NCBI GenBank assembly: GCA_023512225.1
Contig: JAIMAA010000003.1
Location: 1 to 41,380, forward strand
Reading direction: 5' to 3'
DNA: 41,380 nucleotides
Source: Candidatus Bathyarchaeota archaeon
GTDB taxonomy: Archaea; Thermoproteota; Bathyarchaeia; Bathyarchaeales; Bathycorpusculaceae
The notes under the pieces are model-generated. The model ran no database searches and was not told where the DNA came from. It saw only the letters and a list, made by a program, of their open reading frames with translations. The position numbers and the translations under genes are program-made. Positions 1 through 7,504 of this stretch are shown here, one piece after another (positions within the stretch are counted from its first letter, which is position 1; each line of letters starts with the position of its first letter).

Positions 1-851
1 GTTTGGGACATGTTGGAAAAGAGTTTAGCGGAGTTGCTATTCTTCTCATCTTCATTATTTTAATGACTAACTTCGCTTTTTCACCACAATCTGGCGGTAT
101 ACCTAAAGTCTACAGCCAAGCTTATTCTCCAGTAACCATCACAGGAGGCAGTCTTCCCATAATCCCTAACCAACCCGTGCAAGAATGGCTTGACATGCTA
201 GACTGGTTAAAAAGCAATGTGGGATATAACCCGATTGAAGAAAAAGTTGTTTGTAGTTGGTGGGACTACGGATACTGGCTAACTATACTTGGAAATGTAA
301 CATCACTTGCGGATAACGCTACGATAAATGGTACTCAAATAGAGAATGTTGGTTTCATATTCATGGCTAATGAAACGCAAGCAGTAGAAATGTTGAAACG
401 CTATAACGCCAAATACGTTCTTGTGTTCATAACTCTCGCTATAAAACAGGAAGGTAACCAATACTACGCAAGCTGGGCTGGTTACGGTGATGAAGGAAAA
501 TGGATGTGGATAGCGCGAATATCCGGAAAGGCAAGCCAACGTTTCAAGAACGAAGGTCTACTTAATGATGCCACAGCATGGACTGATGAATTTAAGTTTG
601 GAAACTATAGTAGCAGCAAAAAATGGCAGTGGAATGATTTTGGAACCAACTCAACAATTTATAAATTGATGAGTTGGGGACGACAGCGATGGTGTGACGC
701 CCACAGCGACACTGGCATATTGCCTGAAGAACCAGGCATTGAGCCAAAGTACTTTAAAGAAGCATATTTTGCTGGAGTGAACGTGGCACCAGATAAATAT
801 GGCGGTATTATTCCACTGATATGCCTTTACGAGATTAAGTATCCAGACTAG
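1..851 (+). CDS. aglB: Oligosaccharyltransferase AglB/STT3, C-terminal part (5' truncated)
   Basis: This is the C-terminal end of the membrane enzyme that moves a lipid-linked glycan onto Asn in N-X-S/T sequons outside the cell. The reading frame (frame 3) is open to the window edge, so the N-terminal catalytic membrane part lies upstream. The first ~30 visible residues form the last hydrophobic segment. It is followed by a soluble domain holding the family signature WWDYGYW (about residue 86 of the visible part), the universal WWDYG acceptor-binding motif. A downstream stretch around NSTIYKLMSWG fits the usual position of the second, helix-borne motif. It ends 15 nt before a second glycan-pathway gene, which supports a glycosylation operon. 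Family assignment is firm; the glycan is unknown. Confidence 0.93.
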   Translation, partial: LGHVGKEFSGVAILLIFIILMTNFAFSPQSGGIPKVYSQAYSPVTITGGSLPIIPNQPVQEWLDMLDWLKSNVGYNPIEEKVVCSWWDYGYWLTILGNVTSLADNATINGTQIENVGFIFMANETQAVEMLKRYNAKYVLVFITLAIKQEGNQYYASWAGYGDEGKWMWIARISGKASQRFKNEGLLNDATAWTDEFKFGNYSSSKKWQWNDFGTNSTIYKLMSWGRQRWCDAHSDTGILPEEPGIEPKYFKEAYFAGVNVAPDKYGGIIPLICLYEIKYPD

Positions 852-866
852 CAAAGGAGAGATAGC

Positions 867-1721
867 TTGTTTCCTAAGGTTCCAGACTACCATAAACCAA
901 ACAAGCCTTTAGTTCCAAACGGTTTAGGTGTAATCTATGTTCTAGTGAGTGTAACTTACCTCTTTGCCTTATATTATTTTAATCAACCGCCAGCATCTAA
1001 CAATGTTTCTTCTGCTTTAACATTGGCTGTTTGCATTTTGTTTGGAGGTTTTATGGGTCTTCTTGATGATTGGATGGATCTGCGGTGGCGTTATAAGGCT
1101 TTCTTTCCTCTTATAGCCTCTATACCGCTCGTTTCTTTAGCAATTAAGCTTGGATTGCGTACTTCTCTAACAATTCCTTTTTTTGAGCCTTTAGATTTTG
1201 GTCTTTTATATTATTTTTTGGTTATTCCGTTGATTGTAACTGTCACTACTAATACTGTGAATCAGCTTGGAGGATTGAATGGTTTGGAAACAGTTTGTCC
1301 TGCGATTGTTTTGGTTGGGTTGATGGTTGTGTCTGGTGAGCATGCTATTATGCTGTATGTTCCATTAGTTGTGTGGCTTTTCCTTGCTATTCTTAATTTT
1401 CAAGGGAAAATCTTTGTTGGAAACACCGGGTCTTTTGCGATTGGAATAACGTTGGCTTCCTTCGCCATCATCTCAGATGCAAAATCTTTTCTGATTGTTT
1501 CCATATTGCCGTATATTTTTAATTCGGTACTGATTCTGTTAACTTATTTCTTTTATAAGTCTAAGGCACAAGTCGTGTTTGATGGTAAAAAGTTGTCTTC
1601 AGACCATAAGCGTAGTTTGGTTACTTTGATTACTTATTATCGTCCTTTGACTGAGCGGCAAGTAGTTGTCATAATTTCGCTTCTTTTTGTGGTTTCAACG
1701 TTTACCGCTTTGTTTGTGTAA
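867..1721 (+). CDS. GPT/AglH-like sugar-1-phosphate transferase (MraY/DPAGT1 superfamily)
   Basis: A polytopic membrane enzyme expected to transfer a UDP-HexNAc-1-phosphate to dolichyl phosphate, the first step of the lipid-linked glycan used by AglB. It has about nine hydrophobic segments. Cytoplasmic motifs include DDWMDLRWRYK (about residues 67-77) and TNTVNQLGGLNGLE (about 128-141). The latter has the eukaryotic/archaeal form, with GGLNGLE where bacterial MraY has a DGLDGL-type motif. A GNTGSFAIG motif near residue 186 corresponds to the later conserved loop. The TTG start at 867 is supported by an AAAGGAGAG ribosome site 6 nt upstream. It lies 15 nt after aglB, so the two are probably co-transcribed. 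The exact sugar is not readable from sequence. Confidence 0.85.
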   Translation: MFPKVPDYHKPNKPLVPNGLGVIYVLVSVTYLFALYYFNQPPASNNVSSALTLAVCILFGGFMGLLDDWMDLRWRYKAFFPLIASIPLVSLAIKLGLRTSLTIPFFEPLDFGLLYYFLVIPLIVTVTTNTVNQLGGLNGLETVCPAIVLVGLMVVSGEHAIMLYVPLVVWLFLAILNFQGKIFVGNTGSFAIGITLASFAIISDAKSFLIVSILPYIFNSVLILLTYFFYKSKAQVVFDGKKLSSDHKRSLVTLITYYRPLTERQVVVIISLLFVVSTFTALFV

Positions 1722-1880
1722 CGGTTTAAGCTTGGTGTTTATGCTAAACCAGACTGTATGTATTATTGTATTACACACAAAAGGCAAAAATCAGTTTCAA
1801 GCGAGGCTTAATTGCAAGAGGTTAGAGGACTAGCTCACCATGTAATTGGCTAATGTGAGGAATCGATTATTTGCCCAGCT

Positions 1881-2387
1881 TTGTATGTTCCAAACGTTTC
1901 AGTTAAAGTGGAAATCAGCAGTTTGTTAGGTGTCCGTCTGGGTGCTAAGGGCGGTGGAGCTGAAACTATTAATTTTGACGTTAAAGCAAAGCTGGAAGAA
2001 AAAGAACGCAAAAGCCAAATGGTTGTTGTAGGTTTTGGTCTACTTTTGAATACTAAACCGAATGTGGTGAAATTTGAAGTTGAAGGCACTGCAACCATAA
2101 CTGGCAAGGACGTAGAAATTAAAAAAATGTTAGAAGTTGACCCGGAAACGAAAGTGCCGTATGTTTTTCAAAGCATTTACCAACACGCCTTTACTGCAAT
2201 GTATTTGATGTCAACAATTTTGAATGCCCCTCCCCCTCCCAACAATTTACTTATTCCGCCAAAGCAGGGGGTTCCAGTTGAAGACGTAAGCGTTGAAGTT
2301 GGAGCAGAGGCGGTAGAAGCTGTGAGTGTTCAAGCTGCAACTGCGGCTGAAGAAGAAACAAGCGAGGTCGGTGCTTCTTCAAAGTGA
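1881..2387 (+). CDS. SecB-like chaperone homologue (start uncertain)
   Basis: The roughly 168-residue product resembles the SecB fold. It has alternating beta-strand-like stretches (about residues 5-80). These are followed by a helix carrying IYQHAFTAMYLMSTILNAPPPP and then NLLIPP, which matches the end of the SecB core where a long helix leads into a proline-rich 'PP.L.P' segment. The last ~45 residues are Ala/Glu/Val-rich and probably disordered. SecB in bacteria holds unfolded clients; archaeal SecB-like proteins are known but poorly studied. The start is odd. The only canonical candidate is TTG at 1881, but the GTGAGG ribosome-site-like stretch (1855-1860) sits 20 nt upstream. It would fit ATT codons at 1866 or 1869. 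An in-frame TAA at 1851 limits extension. The family call is an inference. Confidence 0.6.
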   Translation: MYVPNVSVKVEISSLLGVRLGAKGGGAETINFDVKAKLEEKERKSQMVVVGFGLLLNTKPNVVKFEVEGTATITGKDVEIKKMLEVDPETKVPYVFQSIYQHAFTAMYLMSTILNAPPPPNNLLIPPKQGVPVEDVSVEVGAEAVEAVSVQAATAAEEETSEVGASSK

Positions 2388-2400
2388 TTTGTAGTAAACA

Positions 2401-2415
2401 TTTAATAGTCTAAAA
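2401..2415 (+). promoter_or_regulatory. TATA-like element upstream of queT
   Basis: The A/T-rich stretch TTTAATAGTCTAAAA begins just after the SecB-like ORF. Transcription starting about 25 nt downstream would give a leader of roughly 60-70 nt that contains the hairpin region described next. This is positional inference only. Confidence 0.35.
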
Positions 2416-2435
2416 CTCTGTGCATAAGGATTATT

Positions 2436-2466
2436 GGCGGGTGAGTGGGCCTCCACCCGTTCCGCC
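2436..2466 (+). promoter_or_regulatory. Structured leader of queT with two alternative hairpins
   Basis: Two mutually exclusive pairings can be drawn. Pairing A is CGGGTG (2438-2443) with CACCCG (2454-2459), closing a 10-nt loop. Pairing B is GGCGG (2436-2440) with CCGCC (2462-2466), enclosing GTGG (2445-2448) with CCAC (2453-2456) on a four-base loop. An A-containing tail (ACTATAAACC) and the strong ribosome site at 2484-2492 follow directly. Bacterial queT genes are often governed by preQ1 riboswitches, and a hairpin plus A-rich tail next to the ribosome site is the general layout of that class. The sequence does not let me assign it to a known class. Confidence 0.45.
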
Positions 2467-2497
2467 ACTATAAACCCCGGAGTAGGAGGTGAAAGGA

Positions 2498-3055
2498 TTG
2501 AAATTTGACACTAGAGACATATCCCTAACGGTTGTTTTTGCAGCATTATACGCTTTAATTAATATTGTTCAATCATTTTCTCCCTTTGGGAATCCTTCAA
2601 TCTATGGACCAGTGCAATTGCGAATTTCGGATTTCTTGATTGCGTTAGCTGCGTTGTTCGGAATGCCTGTTATTATCGGCGTTACAGCTGGATGTGTTGT
2701 CGTTAATGCTATTGGACCAATAGGGCCTCTCGACATAATCTTTGGTTCTCTTGCAAATTTAGTAGCATCAAGTCTCGTAATGATATTGAGAAAGCATAAG
2801 TTACTAGCATGTATCGCGGGTTCTCTGCCTATAGGAGTAATTGTTGGCGGAGGGTATCTGTGGATGTTCTATCCTTATCAACCTACAGAGCTTGCGTTTA
2901 TGCCAGCTTGGGTTACAACATTAATCAGCATTCTGGTCAGTAGTTTGATAGCAATTGCAGTGATAGGTTACATAGTTCTTCAGATATTCAACAGACCAGC
3001 AATTATTGAACCTTTGAAATCACGTGGGCTAAAGGTGTTGGAAGAAGATAAGTAA
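2498..3055 (+). CDS. queT: QueT-type ECF transporter S component (queuosine/archaeosine precursor uptake)
   Basis: A small membrane protein (~185 residues, about six transmembrane segments) of the QueT family. These are substrate-binding S components of energy-coupling factor transporters, predicted to import 7-deazaguanine precursors. Recognisable features are the N-terminal AALYALIN helix, the QLRISDFLIALAALFG segment (about residues 47-62) and GPLDIIFGSLANL further on. I prefer TTG at 2498 over GTG at 2489, because AGGAGGTGA (2484-2492) is a near-perfect ribosome site spaced 5 nt from the TTG and overlaps the GTG. No ATPase or T subunit is adjacent; the likely partners are at 22.8-25.3 kb. 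The family call is good; the substrate is inferred. Confidence 0.82.
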   Translation: MKFDTRDISLTVVFAALYALINIVQSFSPFGNPSIYGPVQLRISDFLIALAALFGMPVIIGVTAGCVVVNAIGPIGPLDIIFGSLANLVASSLVMILRKHKLLACIAGSLPIGVIVGGGYLWMFYPYQPTELAFMPAWVTTLISILVSSLIAIAVIGYIVLQIFNRPAIIEPLKSRGLKVLEEDK

Positions 3056-3066
3056 TTTGACAAAAA

Positions 3067-5748
3067 TCACATGAAACGTTCCAGTTTCGTTAATCCAATT
3101 ATTTCATCAAAGTCTAAGCCTAAAGCATCTAGTACTTGGTCGAATGTTGAGTGCAAATAGGCTATGTACTTGTCCACGTCAATTTCATTGTTTGTGGCTA
3201 ATTCAACGGGCTTAACGTGGGGTTCCTTAACGACCTTTACGAAACTTATTAAATCGCCGGCTTTCAGTTCTACTCCATTTTCTTTCAAAATTTTTGCGGC
3301 TTTGACGTGTTGCGGCGTCGTTTTTGTGTAGCGTTCCAGTTCTTCGCCCAAGACCACGTTGAATGCTAAATCGTTTAGGTTTTCCCATTCTCTCCGTTTT
3401 AGTCGCATGTAGCAGTCGCGGATTATTTGGCTTATGTCTTTTTTGGCATTTTCAAAATCTGCTGGGGTCTTGACCATTGCTAAGCGTTCTTTCATTTGGT
3501 CAAAGGCTTTTTTGATAAATGGTGGGATGTGCTTCTTCTTGCCTGTTAACCCTTTCACGTCCACGCTTCCGTCTTCGAAAACTCCCAGATAGTTCTTTTT
3601 GCGTGAGCTGAAAACGGAGTATCTGTAAACCTTGTCTACGTCTAGACTCATTTTTAATTCGTGCTCTGTCCAGTGGGCTAGCTTCTCAATTTGTTCTTTT
3701 GAAGGGTTCTTTAGGAATATGCTGTCAGTGTCGCCGTAAAGAACTTGAATGCCGAGTTGTTCGGCTTTGTTCAGTATTTGGGTTAGTGAGTGTCTTGCGA
3801 TTGCGGCGGTTGCTTCGGCTACTGGTGGACAGTAAAGGTCGAAGGTTTCGGCTCCGAAAACTCCGTAGCTTGCGTTCAAGATTACTTTGAGTGCTCCTTG
3901 GATTAGGTTGTACCAGCTTCGAAGTTCTACTGGTAATGTTTTGTCTTTTGTTTTAGGCTTGTACCATTGCACGCGCAAGTCTCTGAGTGAACCGATTAGG
4001 AGGCTTTCTAATGCTCGTTTTTTGGTGCAGACCCAGTGTGGCGTGTCTGGGATTAGGTTGTTGCGGCATTCTGGGTGTTGGCAGAGTATGGATTGGTAGC
4101 CGAGGTTCCAAACTTTTATTATTGACGGGTATAGGCTTGGAAAGTCCATGACTGCAACGTTAAAGTGGACGCCGGGGGTGGGTTCAACAACTATTGCACC
4201 TTTGTATTTTTTGCCTTTAATTATGGCTTTAGTTACTGTTTTGCCCTTAACTGCAAGGATGTCTTCCATGTTTGGGATGAGCATGTTTTTTCGGCGGTGT
4301 TCGTGGTGCATGAAGTTTCTTATCCAGCGTGAGACGCCTTGGCGGCTTACGTCTTCCATTGGCATGCTGCTGATTCTGGCCAAAACCAGAATTAATTTCA
4401 TGACTAGTTCGTCTTCGAAATTTGTCAGTTTGAAAGTGATTTCTGCGTCTCTGAAGCAGTATTTGGCGAGTTCTGTGTAGGATAATTCGCCTAAACTCTT
4501 TTCCAGTTTGATTTTTTCCATTCCAATTAAGGCTTTGCCCACGTCGTCAAGTGTTACATCGCGATAACGATTGTTGAAGGCGTAAATTTGGATTGAACGG
4601 TTGAAGAAAAACTTGTATAAGTCTATGTGCACGCCATACTTCAATAGACAAACGCGTCTGCCAACTTCTATTGGAATTTCATTTCTTTTAAAACCGAAAT
4701 TTAAGGCTCTATGCGCCAAATAACGCAAGTCGAAATCATCACCGTTGAAAGTTAATGCAAAAGGATAATTCCATAAAGCGTCAAAAACAGCTCTGATAAG
4801 TTTTTCTTCTGAGTCAAAATATTCTAGGCTCACGTCGGCTGGCAAACGTTCTGTTCCTTCGCGGACTCCCTCGCGCTTTAAAAGCAAGACTTTCTTTTGT
4901 CCGTCTGAGCCGTAAAGTGAAACGCACACGATTGGGTAGGCGGCTTCTCTGGGGTCGGGCATTCTTGTTGGGACTGGCGTGTAGACCTCTATGTCTAAGG
5001 CTACGCGGTGGAATTTTGGAGCGGAATACTCCAACAATCTAGCCCATTGCTCAATATATTGCAGTTCTTCGTCGGTGGCTTCCTTGAAAATTTCACGTAT
5101 ACTCTGAACCATTCTTTCGGCTTCTTCTAGGCTTTTCGGAATTAAATCGCCATTTTTGACTTCATAAAGCATTCCGGGCTGAAGATTTCTATCATAAATG
5201 TATGATTGGTAATACTTTATTTTTGATTCCCAAACCTTAATTTTTTCAGGCTCAATAGGAGTTTCTGAAACTTTTGGGAAATCTTCTGGAATAATGTCTC
5301 TTATGCATCCTGTAGGGCGTCCGCCCACTGCAAGCGGGTCTTTCGCAACAATTTTTGTCACTTTCACATTTCGCTCTGATAATGGGTCAAATTTTTCAAC
5401 AATTTCAAAATGGTCAAAACCTTCATGCTGTGTTAGGCGAGTGATTTTTTCCAGTTCGTATTGTGAAAGGTTGGTTAGGCAATAGGGCTTGTGTCCAGTG
5501 TTATCGTACCAGAAGTAAATTTTGCCCGAGTTCGGCTCGTAAAGTTTGATTAAGGCTTTTCCAGTTTTTCCATCGTAGGTGGCTGAAACGAAATAGGAAG
5601 GGGGCAGATTTTCTGGCGCTAACGGCGGAAAATCACGTTCTTTCTTTTCTTTTGTTATGGTTTCTGTGGAGGGTAGAGCTTTCGCTTCTGTTTCTTTTGT
5701 AAGTTTAGCTTCAACTTTAGAGAAGTCCTCTAAACGTTTCTGTGCCAT
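3067..5748 (-). CDS. polB: Family B DNA polymerase with proofreading exonuclease
   Basis: An 893-residue replicative-type polymerase. A 45-residue charged N-terminal tail precedes the usual N-terminal domain. The 3'-5' exonuclease motifs are intact: Exo I LDIEVYT (D252), Exo II FNGDDFD (about 334-340) and Exo III YCFRD (430-434). The polymerase motifs are also intact: motif A DFPSLYPSII (D535), motif B KVILNASYG (about 621-629) and motif C YGDTDSIF (about 671-678). Between A and B is a Cys-containing insert (CQHPEC to WVC, about 556-573), a possible metal site. The active site and proofreading therefore look functional. ATG start at 5748. It converges on queT with only 11 nt between stops. 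Which archaeal PolB paralogue it is cannot be settled by eye. Confidence 0.97.
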   Translation of the reverse strand: MAQKRLEDFSKVEAKLTKETEAKALPSTETITKEKKERDFPPLAPENLPPSYFVSATYDGKTGKALIKLYEPNSGKIYFWYDNTGHKPYCLTNLSQYELEKITRLTQHEGFDHFEIVEKFDPLSERNVKVTKIVAKDPLAVGGRPTGCIRDIIPEDFPKVSETPIEPEKIKVWESKIKYYQSYIYDRNLQPGMLYEVKNGDLIPKSLEEAERMVQSIREIFKEATDEELQYIEQWARLLEYSAPKFHRVALDIEVYTPVPTRMPDPREAAYPIVCVSLYGSDGQKKVLLLKREGVREGTERLPADVSLEYFDSEEKLIRAVFDALWNYPFALTFNGDDFDLRYLAHRALNFGFKRNEIPIEVGRRVCLLKYGVHIDLYKFFFNRSIQIYAFNNRYRDVTLDDVGKALIGMEKIKLEKSLGELSYTELAKYCFRDAEITFKLTNFEDELVMKLILVLARISSMPMEDVSRQGVSRWIRNFMHHEHRRKNMLIPNMEDILAVKGKTVTKAIIKGKKYKGAIVVEPTPGVHFNVAVMDFPSLYPSIIKVWNLGYQSILCQHPECRNNLIPDTPHWVCTKKRALESLLIGSLRDLRVQWYKPKTKDKTLPVELRSWYNLIQGALKVILNASYGVFGAETFDLYCPPVAEATAAIARHSLTQILNKAEQLGIQVLYGDTDSIFLKNPSKEQIEKLAHWTEHELKMSLDVDKVYRYSVFSSRKKNYLGVFEDGSVDVKGLTGKKKHIPPFIKKAFDQMKERLAMVKTPADFENAKKDISQIIRDCYMRLKRREWENLNDLAFNVVLGEELERYTKTTPQHVKAAKILKENGVELKAGDLISFVKVVKEPHVKPVELATNNEIDVDKYIAYLHSTFDQVLDALGLDFDEIIGLTKLERFM

Positions 5749-5849
5749 CTTGTCGTTGACCTACTTAACTTTATGAGAAGTATAGACTAAAATCTCTTAC
5801 TACCCACTTTGGTTTTTGGTCTGTTCTTCTGATGACACAGTAGATGCTA

Positions 5850-6032
5850 TTATTGCAAGAGTCCGAAGCCGAGTAAAAAGAAAGCCAAAAAACCGAAGAT
5901 AACCAAAAACACGGAAAACATTGTTTGGTCATAATTTGTGTAGAGTGAAGCTTCTTTGAGGATTAAATCGATTAGGAAAAGCAGAAAAACACCACCCATG
6001 GCAAAAATGGTTGGTCCTATCAACAGCTTCAA
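5850..6032 (-). CDS. Small two-helix membrane protein of unknown function
   Basis: A 60-residue ORF with two hydrophobic helices (about residues 3-26 and 38-59) separated by a short polar stretch containing KEASLYTNYDQ. The product is almost entirely membrane. It lies between thrS and polB on the same strand, 82 nt downstream of thrS, and could be co-transcribed with it. I recognise no family. Codon use looks ordinary and no overlapping gene competes for the space, so a real small gene is plausible, but support is limited to composition and context. Confidence 0.5.
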   Translation of the reverse strand: MKLLIGPTIFAMGGVFLLFLIDLILKEASLYTNYDQTMFSVFLVIFGFLAFFLLGFGLLQ

Positions 6033-6114
6033 GATTATTCCTCTTATGTTTATGGAGAAATCTTCTTCTGTATAAATATAAAAAAGTGACGCTTATTGCG
6101 CTATGCTGTTTCAG

Positions 6115-7356
6115 TTATGCATTCCTTTCGATATTTTTGAAAAATTCTTTGATTGTTAACAATCCTATGTTTCCGACGCTGTGTTCTCTTACGGATATCT
6201 TTCCTTGTTCTGCTTCTCTTTTGCCGCAGATTATCATGTACGGAATTTTCTGAAGTTCTGCTTGTCTGATTTTGTAGCCTATGGTTGAGGAACTGCTATC
6301 AATGTCTACTCTTAGACCTAGACTCAACATTTTCCTATGGACTCTTTCAGCATATTCCATGTAATAATCACTGATTGGTAGTATAATCGCTTGTATGGGC
6401 GCCAGCCACACTGGAAAATTGCCTTTATGGTGTTCTATTAGAATGGCAAAGAATCGTTCAATGGCTCCGAGAAGGGCTCGGTGAATCATTATGACTTCTC
6501 GTTTTCTTCCATCTTGACCAATGTAATTTATGCAGAAGCGTTTGGGCAAGTTAAAATCGAATTGGATTGTTGTGCATTGCCATTCTCTGCCAGAGGCATC
6601 AACCACGTTAACGTCAATTTTTGGACCGTAAAACACTGCTTCTCCTTGCATTTCACAATAGCCTATTCCCTTTTCTTTGAGTGCTTTTGCCAAGGCATTT
6701 TGTGCTAGTTGCCATTTTCTTTCCGAACCCATGTATCTTTCTGGTTGGTTTGGGTCTCTTGTAGAAAGGTATACTTTGTATTCGTTGAGTCCAAATTTCT
6801 GCAGCATATGTTCAGCAAAATCTAAAAGCTTCAGTATTTCGCTGTAGACTTGTTCTTTCGTGCAGAAGATGTGGGCGTCGTCTTGAGTGAATCCTCTGAC
6901 TCGTAGTAGTCCATGCAACGTGCCTGAGCGTTCATATCTGTAAACAGTTCCCCATTCTGCGTATCTTATAGGAAGGTCTCTGTAGCTTCTAGGCTGAGAC
7001 TTGTAGATTTGAATGTGAAATGGGCAGTTCATTGGTTTTACAACGTAGGATTCCCCGTCTTTCTCAAAGATGTACATGTTTTCTCTGTAATAGTCCATAT
7101 GCCCAGAGATCTTCCAGAGTTCCCCCTGAGCTATATGTGGTGTGCAAACTAACTGGTACCCATTTTTCAAGTGTTCATTTTCCCAGAAATCTCTAATTAT
7201 CCTACGGACTATCGTGCCTTTTGGATGCCAAAGAACTAAGCCTGTGCCTACTTCTTCATTTATAGAGAATAAATCCAGTTGTTGACCGAGGACTCTGTGA
7301 TCTGCGTCGGACAACTTTCTTTCCTTATTTTTATTTTCTAAAACTTTTGCGTTCAC
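6115..7356 (-). CDS. thrS: Threonyl-tRNA synthetase, catalytic core without editing domain
   Basis: A class II synthetase charging tRNA-Thr. The 413 residues cover only the catalytic and C-terminal anticodon-binding domains. The zinc ligands of ThrRS are present: Cys111 in MNCPFH, His162 in DDAHIF and His292 in MIHRALLG. Motif 2 (VYRYERSG to RVRGFTQDD) and motif 3 (LLGAIERFFAILIEHH) are intact. The N-terminal TGS and editing domains are missing: the protein starts ~20 residues before the core at GTG 7356, and the frame upstream closes at a TAG with no other start. Split ThrRS-cat/ThrRS-ed pairs are known in crenarchaea, so a separate editing protein is expected elsewhere. No clear ribosome site precedes the GTG. 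Confidence 0.95.
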   Translation of the reverse strand: MNAKVLENKNKERKLSDADHRVLGQQLDLFSINEEVGTGLVLWHPKGTIVRRIIRDFWENEHLKNGYQLVCTPHIAQGELWKISGHMDYYRENMYIFEKDGESYVVKPMNCPFHIQIYKSQPRSYRDLPIRYAEWGTVYRYERSGTLHGLLRVRGFTQDDAHIFCTKEQVYSEILKLLDFAEHMLQKFGLNEYKVYLSTRDPNQPERYMGSERKWQLAQNALAKALKEKGIGYCEMQGEAVFYGPKIDVNVVDASGREWQCTTIQFDFNLPKRFCINYIGQDGRKREVIMIHRALLGAIERFFAILIEHHKGNFPVWLAPIQAIILPISDYYMEYAERVHRKMLSLGLRVDIDSSSSTIGYKIRQAELQKIPYMIICGKREAEQGKISVREHSVGNIGLLTIKEFFKNIERNA

Positions 7357-7504
7357 AGGGTTTTTAGGGGTTCTTCTACTTTTTAGAAGCTGTTTAGGGT
7401 TGTGTTTCTAAATACCCCATTTGTAAAACCTCAAGCCAAGTCAATAGTGCATAAGCCTATTTATCCTTTATTGCTTAACAATACTCCAGTGTGGGATTAC
7501 AAGA

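Noticed and set aside
1722-1880. Possible RNA gene in the 159-nt gap before the SecB-like ORF
   Set aside because: No tRNA signature or convincing stem was found; the sequence looks like an ordinary A/T-rich spacer.
2489-2491. GTG as queT start
   Set aside because: It overlaps the ribosome site AGGAGGTGA; the TTG at 2498 has proper spacing.
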